Below, in pieces: positions 26,279 to 34,692 of a stretch of 64,000 nt of DNA. Source of the DNA: a methanotrophic endosymbiont of Bathymodiolus puteoserpentis (Logatchev) (GTDB lineage Bacteria; Pseudomonadota; Gammaproteobacteria; Methylococcales; Methylomonadaceae); contig NZ_FQTQ01000108.1 in NCBI RefSeq assembly GCF_900128525.1, positions 62,001 to 126,000 on the forward strand. The letters are read 5' to 3'. A program made the position numbers and the translations under genes. Each line of letters begins with the position of its first letter. The stretch's first letter is position 1. The notes beneath the pieces are model-generated. The model was not told the DNA's origin. It made no database searches and saw only the letters and a list, made by a program, of their open reading frames with translations.

Positions 26279-26706
26279 TGGGCAAAGTTTTCCGTCATTA
26301 AACCCACATTGGGTACGCCCGCATTTTTTAAAGCTGCCATAACAGTAACAACCTTACCGTATGCCACTTGTTTATCGCCGCGTATATAAACTTGTGTCTT
26401 AGGTTTATTTTTACGTACCGCCGCCGTTAATAATAGCACTTCACTCGCACTTACTGGCTGTTCATCACTCCCATTACCTAAGTCTATAAAGTATTGTCCC
26501 GACTTATCAATAGTGATAATAACTGGCGTTGGCGCATTATCCTGATCTACTTGCTGAGAGTTTGCCTGCGGCAAATCAACATCAACACCCGACTGAATCA
26601 GGGGTGCAGTAATCATAAAAATAATCAGTAAAACTAATGTTACATCTATATACGGTACGACATTAATTTCTGCCATAGGTTTTCTGCGAACATTACGTCT
26701 AGCCAT
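26275..26706 (-). CDS. tolR: Tol-Pal system protein TolR
   Basis: This 143-residue ExbD/TolR protein has one transmembrane helix (about 15-38, VPYIDVTLVLLIIFMITAPL) with the proton-path Asp, then a periplasmic domain. With TolQ it forms the proton-driven motor. It overlaps tolQ by 1 bp and tolA by 4 bp. Confidence 0.94.
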   Translation of the reverse strand: MARRNVRRKPMAEINVVPYIDVTLVLLIIFMITAPLIQSGVDVDLPQANSQQVDQDNAPTPVIITIDKSGQYFIDLGNGSDEQPVSASEVLLLTAAVRKNKPKTQVYIRGDKQVAYGKVVTVMAALKNAGVPNVGLMTENFAQ

Positions 26707-27380
26707 TACGAATGCGCCTGACGCTGTAATAAGACGACAAATTCATCGACAAATATTTCATACCGCCCCGCTAAACGATCAACTCGTGTGGAAAATCGGT
26801 TATAAGCAACAACCGCTGGAATAGCAGCAAACAAGCCTATCGCTGTCGCCACTAATGCTTCTGCAATACCCGGAGCAACTTGTGCTAAGGTCGCTTGCTT
26901 AGCGGTAGATAAGGAACGGAAGGAGTTCATAATCCCCCAGACGGTACCAAATAAGCCCACATAAGGACTTGTTGAGCCAATCGTTGCTAAAAAAGGTAAA
27001 CTCTCATCTAATCTATCCAATTCACGCGATAATTCTATACGCATCGCTCTTTGTGCATTTTCTACCTTATCAGAAGCAGGCATGCTAACCACTTTATGCA
27101 TGCGTGAAAACTCCTTATAACCCGCTATAAATATTTTTTCTATGCCTTCTACTTCTCGACCTTCTTCCGTAATTTTTGCATACAACTCGCTTAAATCACC
27201 CCCCGACCAAAAGGCTTGCTCAAATTGCTCAGTCACTTGAAAAGTCGCGGCTAACTCTTTGCGCTTAGCAAAAATAAAAGTCCAAGACATCACCGAAGCA
27301 ACCAAAAGAATTAACATAACCAGCTGGACAACTAAGCTCGCTTGGCTAATTAAATAGAAAATAGATAAATCATTATTCAT
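26706..27380 (-). CDS. tolQ: Tol-Pal system protein TolQ
   Basis: This 224-residue MotA/TolQ/ExbB inner-membrane protein has three hydrophobic segments. The motor signature is ATIGSTSPYVGLFGTVWGIM, followed by the third helix region IGLFAAIPAVVAYNRF. It forms the stator with TolR. It overlaps ybgC by 8 bp. Confidence 0.95.
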   Translation of the reverse strand: MNNDLSIFYLISQASLVVQLVMLILLVASVMSWTFIFAKRKELAATFQVTEQFEQAFWSGGDLSELYAKITEEGREVEGIEKIFIAGYKEFSRMHKVVSMPASDKVENAQRAMRIELSRELDRLDESLPFLATIGSTSPYVGLFGTVWGIMNSFRSLSTAKQATLAQVAPGIAEALVATAIGLFAAIPAVVAYNRFSTRVDRLAGRYEIFVDEFVVLLQRQAHS

Positions 27381-27777
27381 TGTTTAAGGCTTGCTTTAGA
27401 GAATCGGGAATCAATTGAGGACGCATCGAATTAGAATCTAAACAAGCAATCCGAATCGTTGCTTTACTGAGTATTTCATCTTGACGCATGACAGTTTGGG
27501 CAAAAATTAAGCTAGCGCTTTTCACTCGACTTAGAGCGGCGCTAACGTCGAGTAAATCATTAAATTTAGCAGGCTGCAAATAATCAACTTGCACTGAGCG
27601 AACTACAAATAGGATATTTTGTTGCGCCATTAGTTCATCTTGCTCAAAGCCCATCGCACGCAACATTTCAGTACGTGCACGTTCGTAAAACTTGAGATAA
27701 TTGGCATAAAAAACCACGCCACCCGCATCCGTGTCTTCATAATAAACCCGTACCGGCCAAGTAAATTGTTTGTTCAT
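27373..27777 (-). CDS. ybgC: Tol-Pal-associated acyl-CoA thioesterase YbgC
   Basis: This 134-residue hotdog-fold thioesterase has the family signature VYYEDTDAGGVVFYANYLKF with the catalytic Asp. In E. coli YbgC hydrolyses acyl-CoA and is encoded at the head of the tol cluster, as here. Its exact cellular substrate is uncertain. Confidence 0.93.
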   Translation of the reverse strand: MNKQFTWPVRVYYEDTDAGGVVFYANYLKFYERARTEMLRAMGFEQDELMAQQNILFVVRSVQVDYLQPAKFNDLLDVSAALSRVKSASLIFAQTVMRQDEILSKATIRIACLDSNSMRPQLIPDSLKQALNNE

Positions 27778-27897
27778 TATTATAAAATCCTTGTTCCCAT
27801 GCTCGATATAATTACCATTAAGCTAAATAAATTGATGTAGGAGCGAAGCGCATTGTTTGTATGTGATGCACTTCCTATTGTCATCCTACTTATTTTT

Positions 27898-28932
27898 TTA
27901 AACAACATCATCGACTTCTATATTAGGAACTTGTGGTGCTTTTAAACCAAAATGCTGATAGGTTTTGCCAGTCACCACGCGCCCTCTTGGCGTACGCATA
28001 ATAAAGCCTTGCTGAATTAAATAAGGCTCCAAAACATCTTCTATTGTGCCTCGCTCCTCACTAATCGCTGCAGCCAAAGTATCTAAACCCACAGGGCCAC
28101 CATCAAAGCTATCAATAATCGTTTTTAACAAACGCCTGTCTAACTGATCAAACCCGCAATGATCCACTTTTAGCATGCTTAAAGCTTGTTGAGCCGTGCC
28201 CTCACTAATCGAACCATCGCCCTTTACTTCAGCATAATCACGCACTCGCCGCAGTAAACGGTTGGCGATACGTGGAGTACCACGCGAGCGCTTAGCAATT
28301 TCATGCGCGCCACGTTGATCAATTTTTATACCCAAAACACCTGACGAGCGAGTGACAATAAATTGTAACTCTTCCACCGAATAAAACTCCAAACGTTGAA
28401 TAATGCCAAATCGATCCCGCAAAGGCGAAGTTAATAAACCTGCTCTTGTCGTTGCACCTACTAGAGTAAATGGCGGCAAGTCCAGTTTAATTGACCTTGC
28501 TCCCGGGCCTTCACCAATCATTATATCAATCTGATAGTCCTCCATCGCAGGATACAAAATCTCTTCGACTGCAGGACTTAAGCGATGAATCTCATCAATA
28601 AACAGCACATCATGTGCTTCTAAATTAGTTAATAAAGCAGCTAAATCTCCCGCTTTATCCAGTACAGGGCCTGAAGTTTGGCGTAAACTAACATTCATCT
28701 CATTGGCAATAATATTCGCCAATGTCGTTTTACCTAGCCCCGGTGGGCCAAAAATCAATACATGATCTAACGCTTCTTTACGCGCAGTGGAAGCTTGAAT
28801 AAACACTTCCATCTGCTCACATAAAGCCTGTTGCCCCACATAATCTTTTAGTGTTTTCGGTCTTATCGCACGATCATGCCGTTCTTCGTCTGTATTTTCA
28901 TGCGCAGTTATTACGCGATCCGTTTCAATCAT
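27898..28932 (-). CDS. ruvB: Holliday junction branch-migration ATPase RuvB
   Basis: This 344-residue AAA+ motor has Walker [10 protein letters not shown], Walker [10 protein letters not shown], the sensor GATTRAG and a C-terminal winged helix with the RTPRGR motif. It acts with RuvA on Holliday junctions. In most relatives it directly follows ruvA; here a VapBC module lies between the two, so ruvB may depend on another promoter or on readthrough. Confidence 0.96.
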   Translation of the reverse strand: MIETDRVITAHENTDEERHDRAIRPKTLKDYVGQQALCEQMEVFIQASTARKEALDHVLIFGPPGLGKTTLANIIANEMNVSLRQTSGPVLDKAGDLAALLTNLEAHDVLFIDEIHRLSPAVEEILYPAMEDYQIDIMIGEGPGARSIKLDLPPFTLVGATTRAGLLTSPLRDRFGIIQRLEFYSVEELQFIVTRSSGVLGIKIDQRGAHEIAKRSRGTPRIANRLLRRVRDYAEVKGDGSISEGTAQQALSMLKVDHCGFDQLDRRLLKTIIDSFDGGPVGLDTLAAAISEERGTIEDVLEPYLIQQGFIMRTPRGRVVTGKTYQHFGLKAPQVPNIEVDDVV

Positions 28933-29014
28933 TTAAGTTATCACTTTTCCTAAAACTCTCATTCTTAATGCTAAAGCCCCATTCTTACACAGAGCCTAGG
29001 GGAGCTAAAAAAAC

Positions 29015-29401
29015 CTACATCATAGTAAATAACTCAAATCGGCTCGCCTTTTTATCAAACGTCAATGCTGTTGCACAATTTGCGACGACTGCAGACTGAG
29101 CAATCAAAATATCAGATAAATCATACGAATATTGATTAGCACAACAGATAAAATTCCGTACAACGCTTTGACTTTCAAACTCCAATACTTGCATTTGTAA
29201 AAGGTTATTTATTGCCAAAATAATATCTTCCCGAGTAACGCTATAAGCTGATTGCAATACCCAAATTACCTCAAGCACTACCAATAAAGGCACAAACAAA
29301 ACCTCTTTATTCTGTTCTGCCTTGGAAAATAGCTTATCAGCTTGATTGACATCATCTTGAACAAGAAATCGTATTAGAACATTAGTATCTAAGGCTTTCA
29401 T
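29015..29401 (-). CDS. vapC: VapC-like PIN-domain toxin
   Basis: This 128-residue PIN-domain ribonuclease has the expected acidic residues: Asp5 in ALDTNVLIRF, Glu near 44 in LLVVLEVIW, Asp near 94 in YDLSDILIA and Asp near 115 in TFDKKA. VapC toxins cut specific RNAs, often tRNAs. It overlaps the vapB stop in an ATGA and sits in the ruvA-ruvB interval. Confidence 0.87.
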   Translation of the reverse strand: MKALDTNVLIRFLVQDDVNQADKLFSKAEQNKEVLFVPLLVVLEVIWVLQSAYSVTREDIILAINNLLQMQVLEFESQSVVRNFICCANQYSYDLSDILIAQSAVVANCATALTFDKKASRFELFTMM

Positions 29402-29649
29402 GAAAATTCTTTTTTACATTGCGTGGTAATCGCTTCGTTCATTTCCTCTATAGAGAGTGGCTTATCTTTGTTATATTGGCTGAGTTGCCCAAAAACATCG
29501 ATTGCTTTTTTTGTAATCGGTTTTATAACAACATCATTCTGAGCATTAATAATAAATTCAATTTTATCCCCAGCATCTATTGCCATAGACTCTCTTATAT
29601 CTTTAGGGATAGTTTCTTGCCCCTTTGTGGTGACAGTAGATAATGACAC
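29398..29649 (-). CDS. vapB: VapB-like AbrB/SpoVT antitoxin
   Basis: This 83-residue protein has an N-terminal swapped-hairpin AbrB domain (TVTTKGQETIPKDIRESMAI) that would bind DNA, and a C-terminal tail that would wrap the toxin. It precedes vapC with a 4-bp overlap, the usual antitoxin-first order. Autoregulation at its promoter (about 29650-29753) is expected for the family. Confidence 0.86.
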   Translation of the reverse strand: MSLSTVTTKGQETIPKDIRESMAIDAGDKIEFIINAQNDVVIKPITKKAIDVFGQLSQYNKDKPLSIEEMNEAITTQCKKEFS

Positions 29650-29753
29650 ATCGACTCCTTACTTTAATCGTAAATATTCTTAACGGTAATACCGAGCATC
29701 TAAAAAGTCAAAACACTTAAAATAACTATCACATCTTAAGTTAGAACCATAAC

Positions 29754-30365
29754 TCATCCCTTAATTTTACCCTGCAAAGCCAAACGGATAATCTCTTCAC
29801 AGGTTTTATCTTCTTGTGCGATATTTTGCACCATTTTATTGGCATCAGCTGGCTTATAACCTAATGCACATAAAGCACTTATTGCCTCTTGCTTGGCATG
29901 ACTGCGTGGTTGCGCAGTAGCGCCATCAGTTACGCTTGTTTGCTCAGCAGGCGAGTCACTAGCGGTAGGTAATTTATCACGCATCTCAACAATCAACCGC
30001 TCAGCAGTTTTTTTACCCACCCCTGGCAAACGTATTAAAGTCGCGGTGTCATTATCTTGAATGCAACGATAAAATTCATCTGAACTTTGCCCTGATAAAA
30101 TCGTCAATGCCAATTTAGGCCCAACCCCATTCACTTTTATTAAAGTACGAAACATCACTCTATCAGCTTCAGTTGAAAACCCAAATAAAATATGTGCATC
30201 TTCTCTAACCACAAGATGTGTGTGTAATTGAACGATTTCCCCCATCGCTGGTAAATTATAAAAAGTGGTCATCGGTGCTTCCACTTCGTAGCCCACACCT
30301 TGCACATCTAAAACCAACATCGGGGGCACTTTTGCCACTAATTTACCGCGTAAAAATCCAATCAA
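29754..30365 (-). CDS. ruvA: Holliday junction DNA-binding protein RuvA
   Basis: This 203-residue protein has an OB-fold domain I (MIGFLRGKLV), helix-hairpin-helix motifs (GVGPKLALTILS and LPGVGKKTAERLIVEM) and a C-terminal RuvB-binding domain. The start codon is TTG at 30365, overlapping the ruvC stop (TTGA). It targets RuvB to Holliday junctions. Confidence 0.95.
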   Translation of the reverse strand: MIGFLRGKLVAKVPPMLVLDVQGVGYEVEAPMTTFYNLPAMGEIVQLHTHLVVREDAHILFGFSTEADRVMFRTLIKVNGVGPKLALTILSGQSSDEFYRCIQDNDTATLIRLPGVGKKTAERLIVEMRDKLPTASDSPAEQTSVTDGATAQPRSHAKQEAISALCALGYKPADANKMVQNIAQEDKTCEEIIRLALQGKIKG

Positions 30366-30862
30366 GAACGTGTTCCTTGTGTTAATCGTTGTTGTGTCTG
30401 CTGAAAATTAGAATGACACAAACTAATACCTAAAGCATCACTGGCATCCATTTGTAATTCACCAGTAATCCCCAATAAAACCTTAACCATATGCTGTACT
30501 TGTAACTTGTCAGCCGATCCTTTCCCTACGACCGCTTGCTTTACCTGCCGCGCAGCATATTCAAATACGGGAATATCAAATAACTGTACCGCGCAAATAG
30601 CCGCACCTCGCGCCTGCCCTAATTTTAAAGCAGAATCTGCATTTTTATGCATAAATACCTGCTCTATTGCCATTTCAGTGGGCTGATACTCTTCCACTAC
30701 ATCACTGATACCCGCAAAAATTTGCTTTAAGCGTAGAGGGAAATCATCGCCTTTAATACGCAGACAGCCACTCGCTACATATTGATAGCCAGTGGCTGTC
30801 TCATCAATAACACCAAATCCTGTCAGGCGTGAACCTGGGTCTATCCCTAAAATTCTAGCCAT
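30362..30862 (-). CDS. ruvC: Crossover junction endodeoxyribonuclease RuvC
   Basis: This 166-residue Holliday junction resolvase has the RNase H-like fold motifs: Asp7 in LGIDPGSRLTG, Glu in MAIEQVFMHKN, and the C-terminal Asp pair in MDASDALGISLCH. It heads the ruvC-ruvA unit. A family A repeat lies ~70 bp upstream. Confidence 0.95.
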   Translation of the reverse strand: MARILGIDPGSRLTGFGVIDETATGYQYVASGCLRIKGDDFPLRLKQIFAGISDVVEEYQPTEMAIEQVFMHKNADSALKLGQARGAAICAVQLFDIPVFEYAARQVKQAVVGKGSADKLQVQHMVKVLLGITGELQMDASDALGISLCHSNFQQTQQRLTQGTRS

Positions 30863-30929
30863 TTAATCCACAAACTCTAATACCCTTAAAAATTGTAGCT
30901 ACTCACTTAAAACGGAAACATATTAAAAA

Positions 30930-31001
30930 CTGTAGGCCGTGACTTTAGCTCGCCAATACCAATCACCTACTCTATAAGTGGGCTAAAGCCACGCCCTACA
31001 A
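30930..31001. repeat. Dispersed palindromic repeat, family A (copy 3)
   Basis: CTGTAGGCCGTGACTTTAGC and GTGGGCTAAAGCCACGCCCTACA form imperfect ~23-base arms. It lies between the divergent ruvC and the small membrane protein gene. Confidence 0.8.
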
Positions 31002-31145
31002 GTATATCGACTATTTCGCCTTAAATGAGCAACCAGAACTTAGCCTCAAAAAAGATCTGCAAATTTTAACATTTTGCCTTAAAGTTATCGAACTAATCCA
31101 ATACAATATTTGCAACAGCAGAAAATTCACTCGCGGAGAGAAACA

Positions 31146-31352
31146 ATGGAAGGCACATCACATCTTATTTGGAGTACACTATTTGGCGCTATAGGCTTAG
31201 GTTTCTTTACTTACGGTACAAGGCAAAAAGCAATCGTTCCCTTATGCACTGCAGTCACCCTGTTTGTCTTTCCTTATTTTATTGAAAATATCTACGCCCT
31301 GGTCTTCACAGGTATGATATTAGTGATCCTACCGTACTTTGTACGTTTATAG
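31146..31352 (+). CDS. Small membrane protein
   Basis: This 68-residue protein has two or three hydrophobic segments (about 6-20, 28-45, 48-64) joined by a GTRQKA loop. It resembles short proteins annotated without strong proof as amino acid transport related in other gammaproteobacteria. ATG 31146 is chosen because GGAGAG precedes it; an upstream in-frame start at 31110 has no such signal. A hairpin GGTACGC-GGT-GCGTACC follows at about 31364-31380. Confidence 0.65.
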   Translation: MEGTSHLIWSTLFGAIGLGFFTYGTRQKAIVPLCTAVTLFVFPYFIENIYALVFTGMILVILPYFVRL

Positions 31353-31404
31353 TTGCACCAAAAGGTACGCGGTGCGTACCCTACCTTATAGTAAGCTCTA
31401 AGCT

Positions 31405-32046
31405 CTACACTAAATACGCCAATACCGCTTGCAAGTCAGGCTCATGAATAAATACATCCGCCTGTTCTTGAACAATTTTACGTGCAACCACACCACCAAA
31501 ACCTATACAAAATGCCCCGGCTTTTTTAGCTTCCATATCGGTATTACCATCACCCACCATAGCTAGCTTTACTTTATGGGGGTTGAGTTGCAAACAAACC
31601 TCTGCTTTCCCACCATTACGCGCTAAAGGTGATTGCTGGTTAAATCCTGCATAAGCTCCTTGCTCATCAAATAACACATCAACTGCGTGTACATGCTGCT
31701 CATCTATGTTTAATAACTTTGCCAAAGGTAAAATCGCTTGCTTTAAACCGCCACTGATTATATGTACTTGCTTACCTTGAGCTTGCAATTGCTGAAAAGT
31801 TTCTTGTACACCTAATACTATTCTTTCTATATATAAACCAGCCACCCAATTAATCGCAGCTTTATCAGGGCAAATCAAGTCCAACCGCTGACCATAAACG
31901 GATTCTAATGGCACTTCTCCATTCATGGCAGCATTAGTTAATGCTGCCATAGCAGCACCACAGCCAGCACGATTAGCTAACTCATCAATCCCTTCAATTT
32001 CACTTAAAGTACTATCACAATCAAAACAAACAATATCAAAACTCAT
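31405..32046 (-). CDS. serB: Phosphoserine phosphatase-like HAD-IB hydrolase
   Basis: This 213-residue HAD phosphatase has the nucleophile motif FDCDSTLSEIEGI, HIISGGLK (motif II) and MVGDGNTDMEAKKAG (motif IV). The DSTLSxxEGID sequence is typical of SerB, the last step of serine synthesis. It lacks the ACT-like N-terminal domain seen in E. coli SerB, as do many short SerB proteins. Another phospho-substrate is possible. Confidence 0.82.
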   Translation of the reverse strand: MSFDIVCFDCDSTLSEIEGIDELANRAGCGAAMAALTNAAMNGEVPLESVYGQRLDLICPDKAAINWVAGLYIERIVLGVQETFQQLQAQGKQVHIISGGLKQAILPLAKLLNIDEQHVHAVDVLFDEQGAYAGFNQQSPLARNGGKAEVCLQLNPHKVKLAMVGDGNTDMEAKKAGAFCIGFGGVVARKIVQEQADVFIHEPDLQAVLAYLV

Positions 32047-32161
32047 TTTTTAAAAAACTCCATAAATCCCCCCTAAATCGCACTGCCATTAAGTTAAACA
32101 AGTTGTAGCGTTTACATGTACGCTTCCTATCATCAACACATCCTTGTATATTAAGTACAGC

Positions 32162-32324
32162 TATACTTCGCGCGGCTACGGATGCGGAATTTATAATGCG
32201 CTGATTTTTGTCGAGAGCAAGGCGCTGAAGCAGTTGCATAGCTGGCTATGCAACTGTTTCAGCAACACAGCTATCGGCAAAAATCAGCCGTTAGAAATCC
32301 GCAACGGTGGTCGCGCTAAGTATA
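32162..32324. repeat. 163-bp near-palindrome (MITE-like)
   Basis: Two arms of about 80 bases are complementary with few mismatches and one 3-base gap. The centre is AGTTGCATAGC-TG-GCTATGCAACT, perfectly paired. The outer ends are TATACTTCGCGCG and CGCGCTAAGTATA. It lies between serB and the CLC gene and encodes no protein of its own. The design suggests a non-autonomous inverted-repeat element. Most of the rest of the 344-bp gap (32047-32390) is the CLC promoter region. Confidence 0.88.
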
Positions 32325-32349
32325 AGTAAGCATCACAGTTTACCTGCTT

Positions 32350-32358
32350 TGCTATAAT
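32350..32358 (+). promoter_or_regulatory. Extended -10 promoter for the CLC operon
   Basis: TGCTATAAT is a perfect extended -10 (TGnTATAAT) 32 bp before the ATG of the CLC gene. No good -35 is seen, which extended -10 promoters tolerate. The palindrome ends 25 bp upstream. Confidence 0.55.
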
Positions 32359-32390
32359 CACTACAGTGAAAATTAATTAATAAATGCGCT

Positions 32391-33698
32391 ATGTTTAAAT
32401 CCAGCAGACCCTTTTTATCCGCTAACATTTGGAAATATCGGCTAGTGTTTTGGCTTGGCGCTATTTTTATAGGCTTATTAATCGCTACAATGACCTTACT
32501 CAGTGAGCAGGCTGCGGAACTGTATCGTACAACTTCACTGACTTACCCTTGGTTTAATTTTGTTGTCGCCCCTTTTGGGCTCGCTTTTACCGCATGGCTG
32601 ACCTTTCGTTTCTTTCCAGGTAGCCAGGGAAGTGGCATTCCACAAGTTAAAACTGCCATAGAAATTCCTTATACTTTAGATGAGCGTTCCAAATTAGTTT
32701 CTCTACGTATTGCAATTGGTAAAACCTTTTTACCAATTCTAGGGCTTTTATCAGGTGCATCGGTAGGTTTTGGCGGACCAGCGACCCATGTAGGTGCATC
32801 ATTAATGTCATCACTAGGTAAGGCGGCCAATTTCCCCCCTCATTATATGCACAAAGGCTTACTATTAGCGGGGAGTGCTGCAGGTTTTGCCGCTATGTTT
32901 AGCGCACCTTTAGCCGGAATTATGTTTGCCATTGAAGAAATGGGGCGAACCCTAGAAGAGCGCGTTAGTAGCCTTGTTTTAACGGCTATTATCTTTTCCG
33001 GTGTGACTGCCTATTCCATTTTACATCACAACGTTTTTTTTGCTGATAATTCATTAGTTTTTCCTGGCGGTGAAAGCTGGCTAGCCGTCCCCTTATGCGG
33101 TATTGTTGGTGGTCTGTTAGGAGGCGTTTTTAGCCGTATTATTGTCAGCGGCAATCACCTCCTAAAAAAGCTAAAATTGCCCTTCGTTTTAGTCGCTTTT
33201 GTTTGCGGACTCATCATTGCTTTACTCGGTTTTTTGTCTCACGGTGATAGTTTTGGCACGGGCTATCAATTAGCAAAAAACATTATATACGATAATATCC
33301 CTATAGATCCTCTCTTCCCCGTTTATAAAATGCTTGCGACTTGCGCGACATTTTTTAGTGGCATTCCTAGCGGTATCTTTGTTCCCGCCATTGCAACAGG
33401 CGCAGGTTTTGGTGCAAACTTAGCACACTGGTTTCCTATCGCACCTACGTCAGTCATGATATTACTAACGATTACAGCCTACTTTTCTGGCATGCTGCAA
33501 TCACCACTTACTTCATTTGCCATCGTGCTAGAAATAACCCATAGCCACGAAATTTCCATCCCCATAGTGGCGGCAGCTTTTATTGCCTCAGGTGTCTCCA
33601 AGTTAATTAACCCACAGCCCTTATATAGAGCTCTATGCGATGCCTATCAACAGTACCCCACCCAGCCACTAGATTATGATCAACAACAAAACAAATAA
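32391..33698 (+). CDS. CLC-family chloride channel/transporter lacking the gating glutamate
   Basis: This 435-residue membrane protein of the CLC family has the anion-binding motifs GSGIPQVKTAIE (about 84-95) and GIPSGIFVPA, and keeps the EE pair of the inner proton path in FAIEEM. The usual GREGP, whose Glu gates the outer pore, is replaced by GFGGP (about residues 126-130). Known CLCs with that Glu removed lose proton coupling. Cl- passage without proton exchange is therefore inferred. No C-terminal CBS domains are present. It overlaps the next gene by 23 bp. Confidence 0.88.
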   Translation: MFKSSRPFLSANIWKYRLVFWLGAIFIGLLIATMTLLSEQAAELYRTTSLTYPWFNFVVAPFGLAFTAWLTFRFFPGSQGSGIPQVKTAIEIPYTLDERSKLVSLRIAIGKTFLPILGLLSGASVGFGGPATHVGASLMSSLGKAANFPPHYMHKGLLLAGSAAGFAAMFSAPLAGIMFAIEEMGRTLEERVSSLVLTAIIFSGVTAYSILHHNVFFADNSLVFPGGESWLAVPLCGIVGGLLGGVFSRIIVSGNHLLKKLKLPFVLVAFVCGLIIALLGFLSHGDSFGTGYQLAKNIIYDNIPIDPLFPVYKMLATCATFFSGIPSGIFVPAIATGAGFGANLAHWFPIAPTSVMILLTITAYFSGMLQSPLTSFAIVLEITHSHEISIPIVAAAFIASGVSKLINPQPLYRALCDAYQQYPTQPLDYDQQQNK

Positions 33699-34203
33699 AT
33701 ACCTGTTTCTCTCTCTGCTAAGTTTAATTATTATTGGCACTGCACTTTACGGGCTGTTAACGCATACATTTCCAACACCAGCATCCAGCACCCATTTTAA
33801 AACCATTGCTAATAAGCAAGTCTCACTCAAACAATTACAAGGAAAAGTGGTATTAGTCACTTTCTGGGCGAGTAATTGCCCAAGTTGCTTAAAGGAAATC
33901 CCACACCTCATCAGCCTATATAACGACTATCATCAACGTGGACTAGAACTATTTGCCATTGCCATGCACTACGACCGACCTAATTATGTTGTTAATGCCA
34001 GTAAAGCCTACCAAATACCCTATGATATAGTGCTAGATTTACAGGGGCAGTTAGCCTCGGCCTTTGGTGATATAAGCCTGACACCGACGACTTTACTGAT
34101 AAATTCAAATGGCGAAATTATCTATCAAAATACCGGTATTTTTGACTTACAGGCCATGCAAACTCTTATTGAATCTTTATTACCTATACAAGGAAACAAA
34201 TAA
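33676..34203 (+). CDS. TlpA/ResA-like membrane-anchored thioredoxin
   Basis: This 175-residue protein has one N-terminal transmembrane anchor (about 9-28) and a periplasmic thioredoxin fold with the redox motif WASNCPSCLKEIPHL and the cis-Pro in SLTPTTLLI. TlpA/ResA proteins reduce disulfides, for instance in cytochrome c or oxidase maturation. It starts 23 bp inside the CLC gene and its stop overlaps hemJ by 1 bp, so the three genes form one operon. The client protein is unknown. Confidence 0.88.
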   Translation: MINNKTNKYLFLSLLSLIIIGTALYGLLTHTFPTPASSTHFKTIANKQVSLKQLQGKVVLVTFWASNCPSCLKEIPHLISLYNDYHQRGLELFAIAMHYDRPNYVVNASKAYQIPYDIVLDLQGQLASAFGDISLTPTTLLINSNGEIIYQNTGIFDLQAMQTLIESLLPIQGNK

Positions 34204-34628
34204 TGCTCTGGTTAAAAGCGCTACATCTTATTTTTATGGTTACTTGGTTTGCGGGCTTATTCTATCTACCGCGTTTATACGTTTATCATGCTATGAGTGA
34301 TGATGAAATCAGCAATGAACGCTTTAAAGTGATGGAACGGAAATTATTCTACGGCATCATGACACCCGGCATGATTATCACTTTTATCTTTGGTATCTGG
34401 ATGCTGGTTGATTATGCTTGGGGGATATACAGCTCAATGGGTTGGTTACATGCAAAATTAGCCGTATTAGCGCTTGCAGTGGTTTACCATTATTATTGCT
34501 ATCGCTATTTACTGGACTTTAAATTTGACCGCAATCAACGTAGCCATGTATTTTATCGCTGGTTTAATGAAGTGCCTGTGTTATTTCTGGTAATTATTAT
34601 TATTTTAGCGGTAGTTAAGCCTTTTTAA
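34203..34628 (+). CDS. hemJ: Protoporphyrinogen IX oxidase HemJ
   Basis: This 141-residue, four-helix membrane protein has the HemJ pattern: WLKALHLIFMVTWFAGLFYLPRLYVYH at the N-terminus with a conserved His, then GWLHAKLAVLALAVVYH. HemJ oxidises protoporphyrinogen IX in heme synthesis in many bacteria lacking HemG and HemY. It is coupled to the thioredoxin gene by a TAATG overlap. A short repeat hairpin follows. Confidence 0.88.
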   Translation: MLWLKALHLIFMVTWFAGLFYLPRLYVYHAMSDDEISNERFKVMERKLFYGIMTPGMIITFIFGIWMLVDYAWGIYSSMGWLHAKLAVLALAVVYHYYCYRYLLDFKFDRNQRSHVFYRWFNEVPVLFLVIIIILAVVKPF

Positions 34629-34651
34629 AGTATTTTATTATGAGCTATGGT

Positions 34652-34680
34652 TGTAGGGCGGACTACAAAGTCTGCCCCAC
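34652..34680. repeat. Short family A hairpin between convergent genes
   Basis: GTAGGGCGGAC-TACAAA-GTCTGCCCC is a compact version of family A. It lies between the convergent hemJ and a small secreted-protein gene and could act as a shared transcription stop. Confidence 0.6.
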
Positions 34681-34692
34681 TTATAGAGACAT

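Noticed and set aside
27836-27897. Possible family A repeat between ruvB and ybgC
   Set aside because: GTAGGAGCG and CATCCTAC are present but the arms pair too poorly to call.
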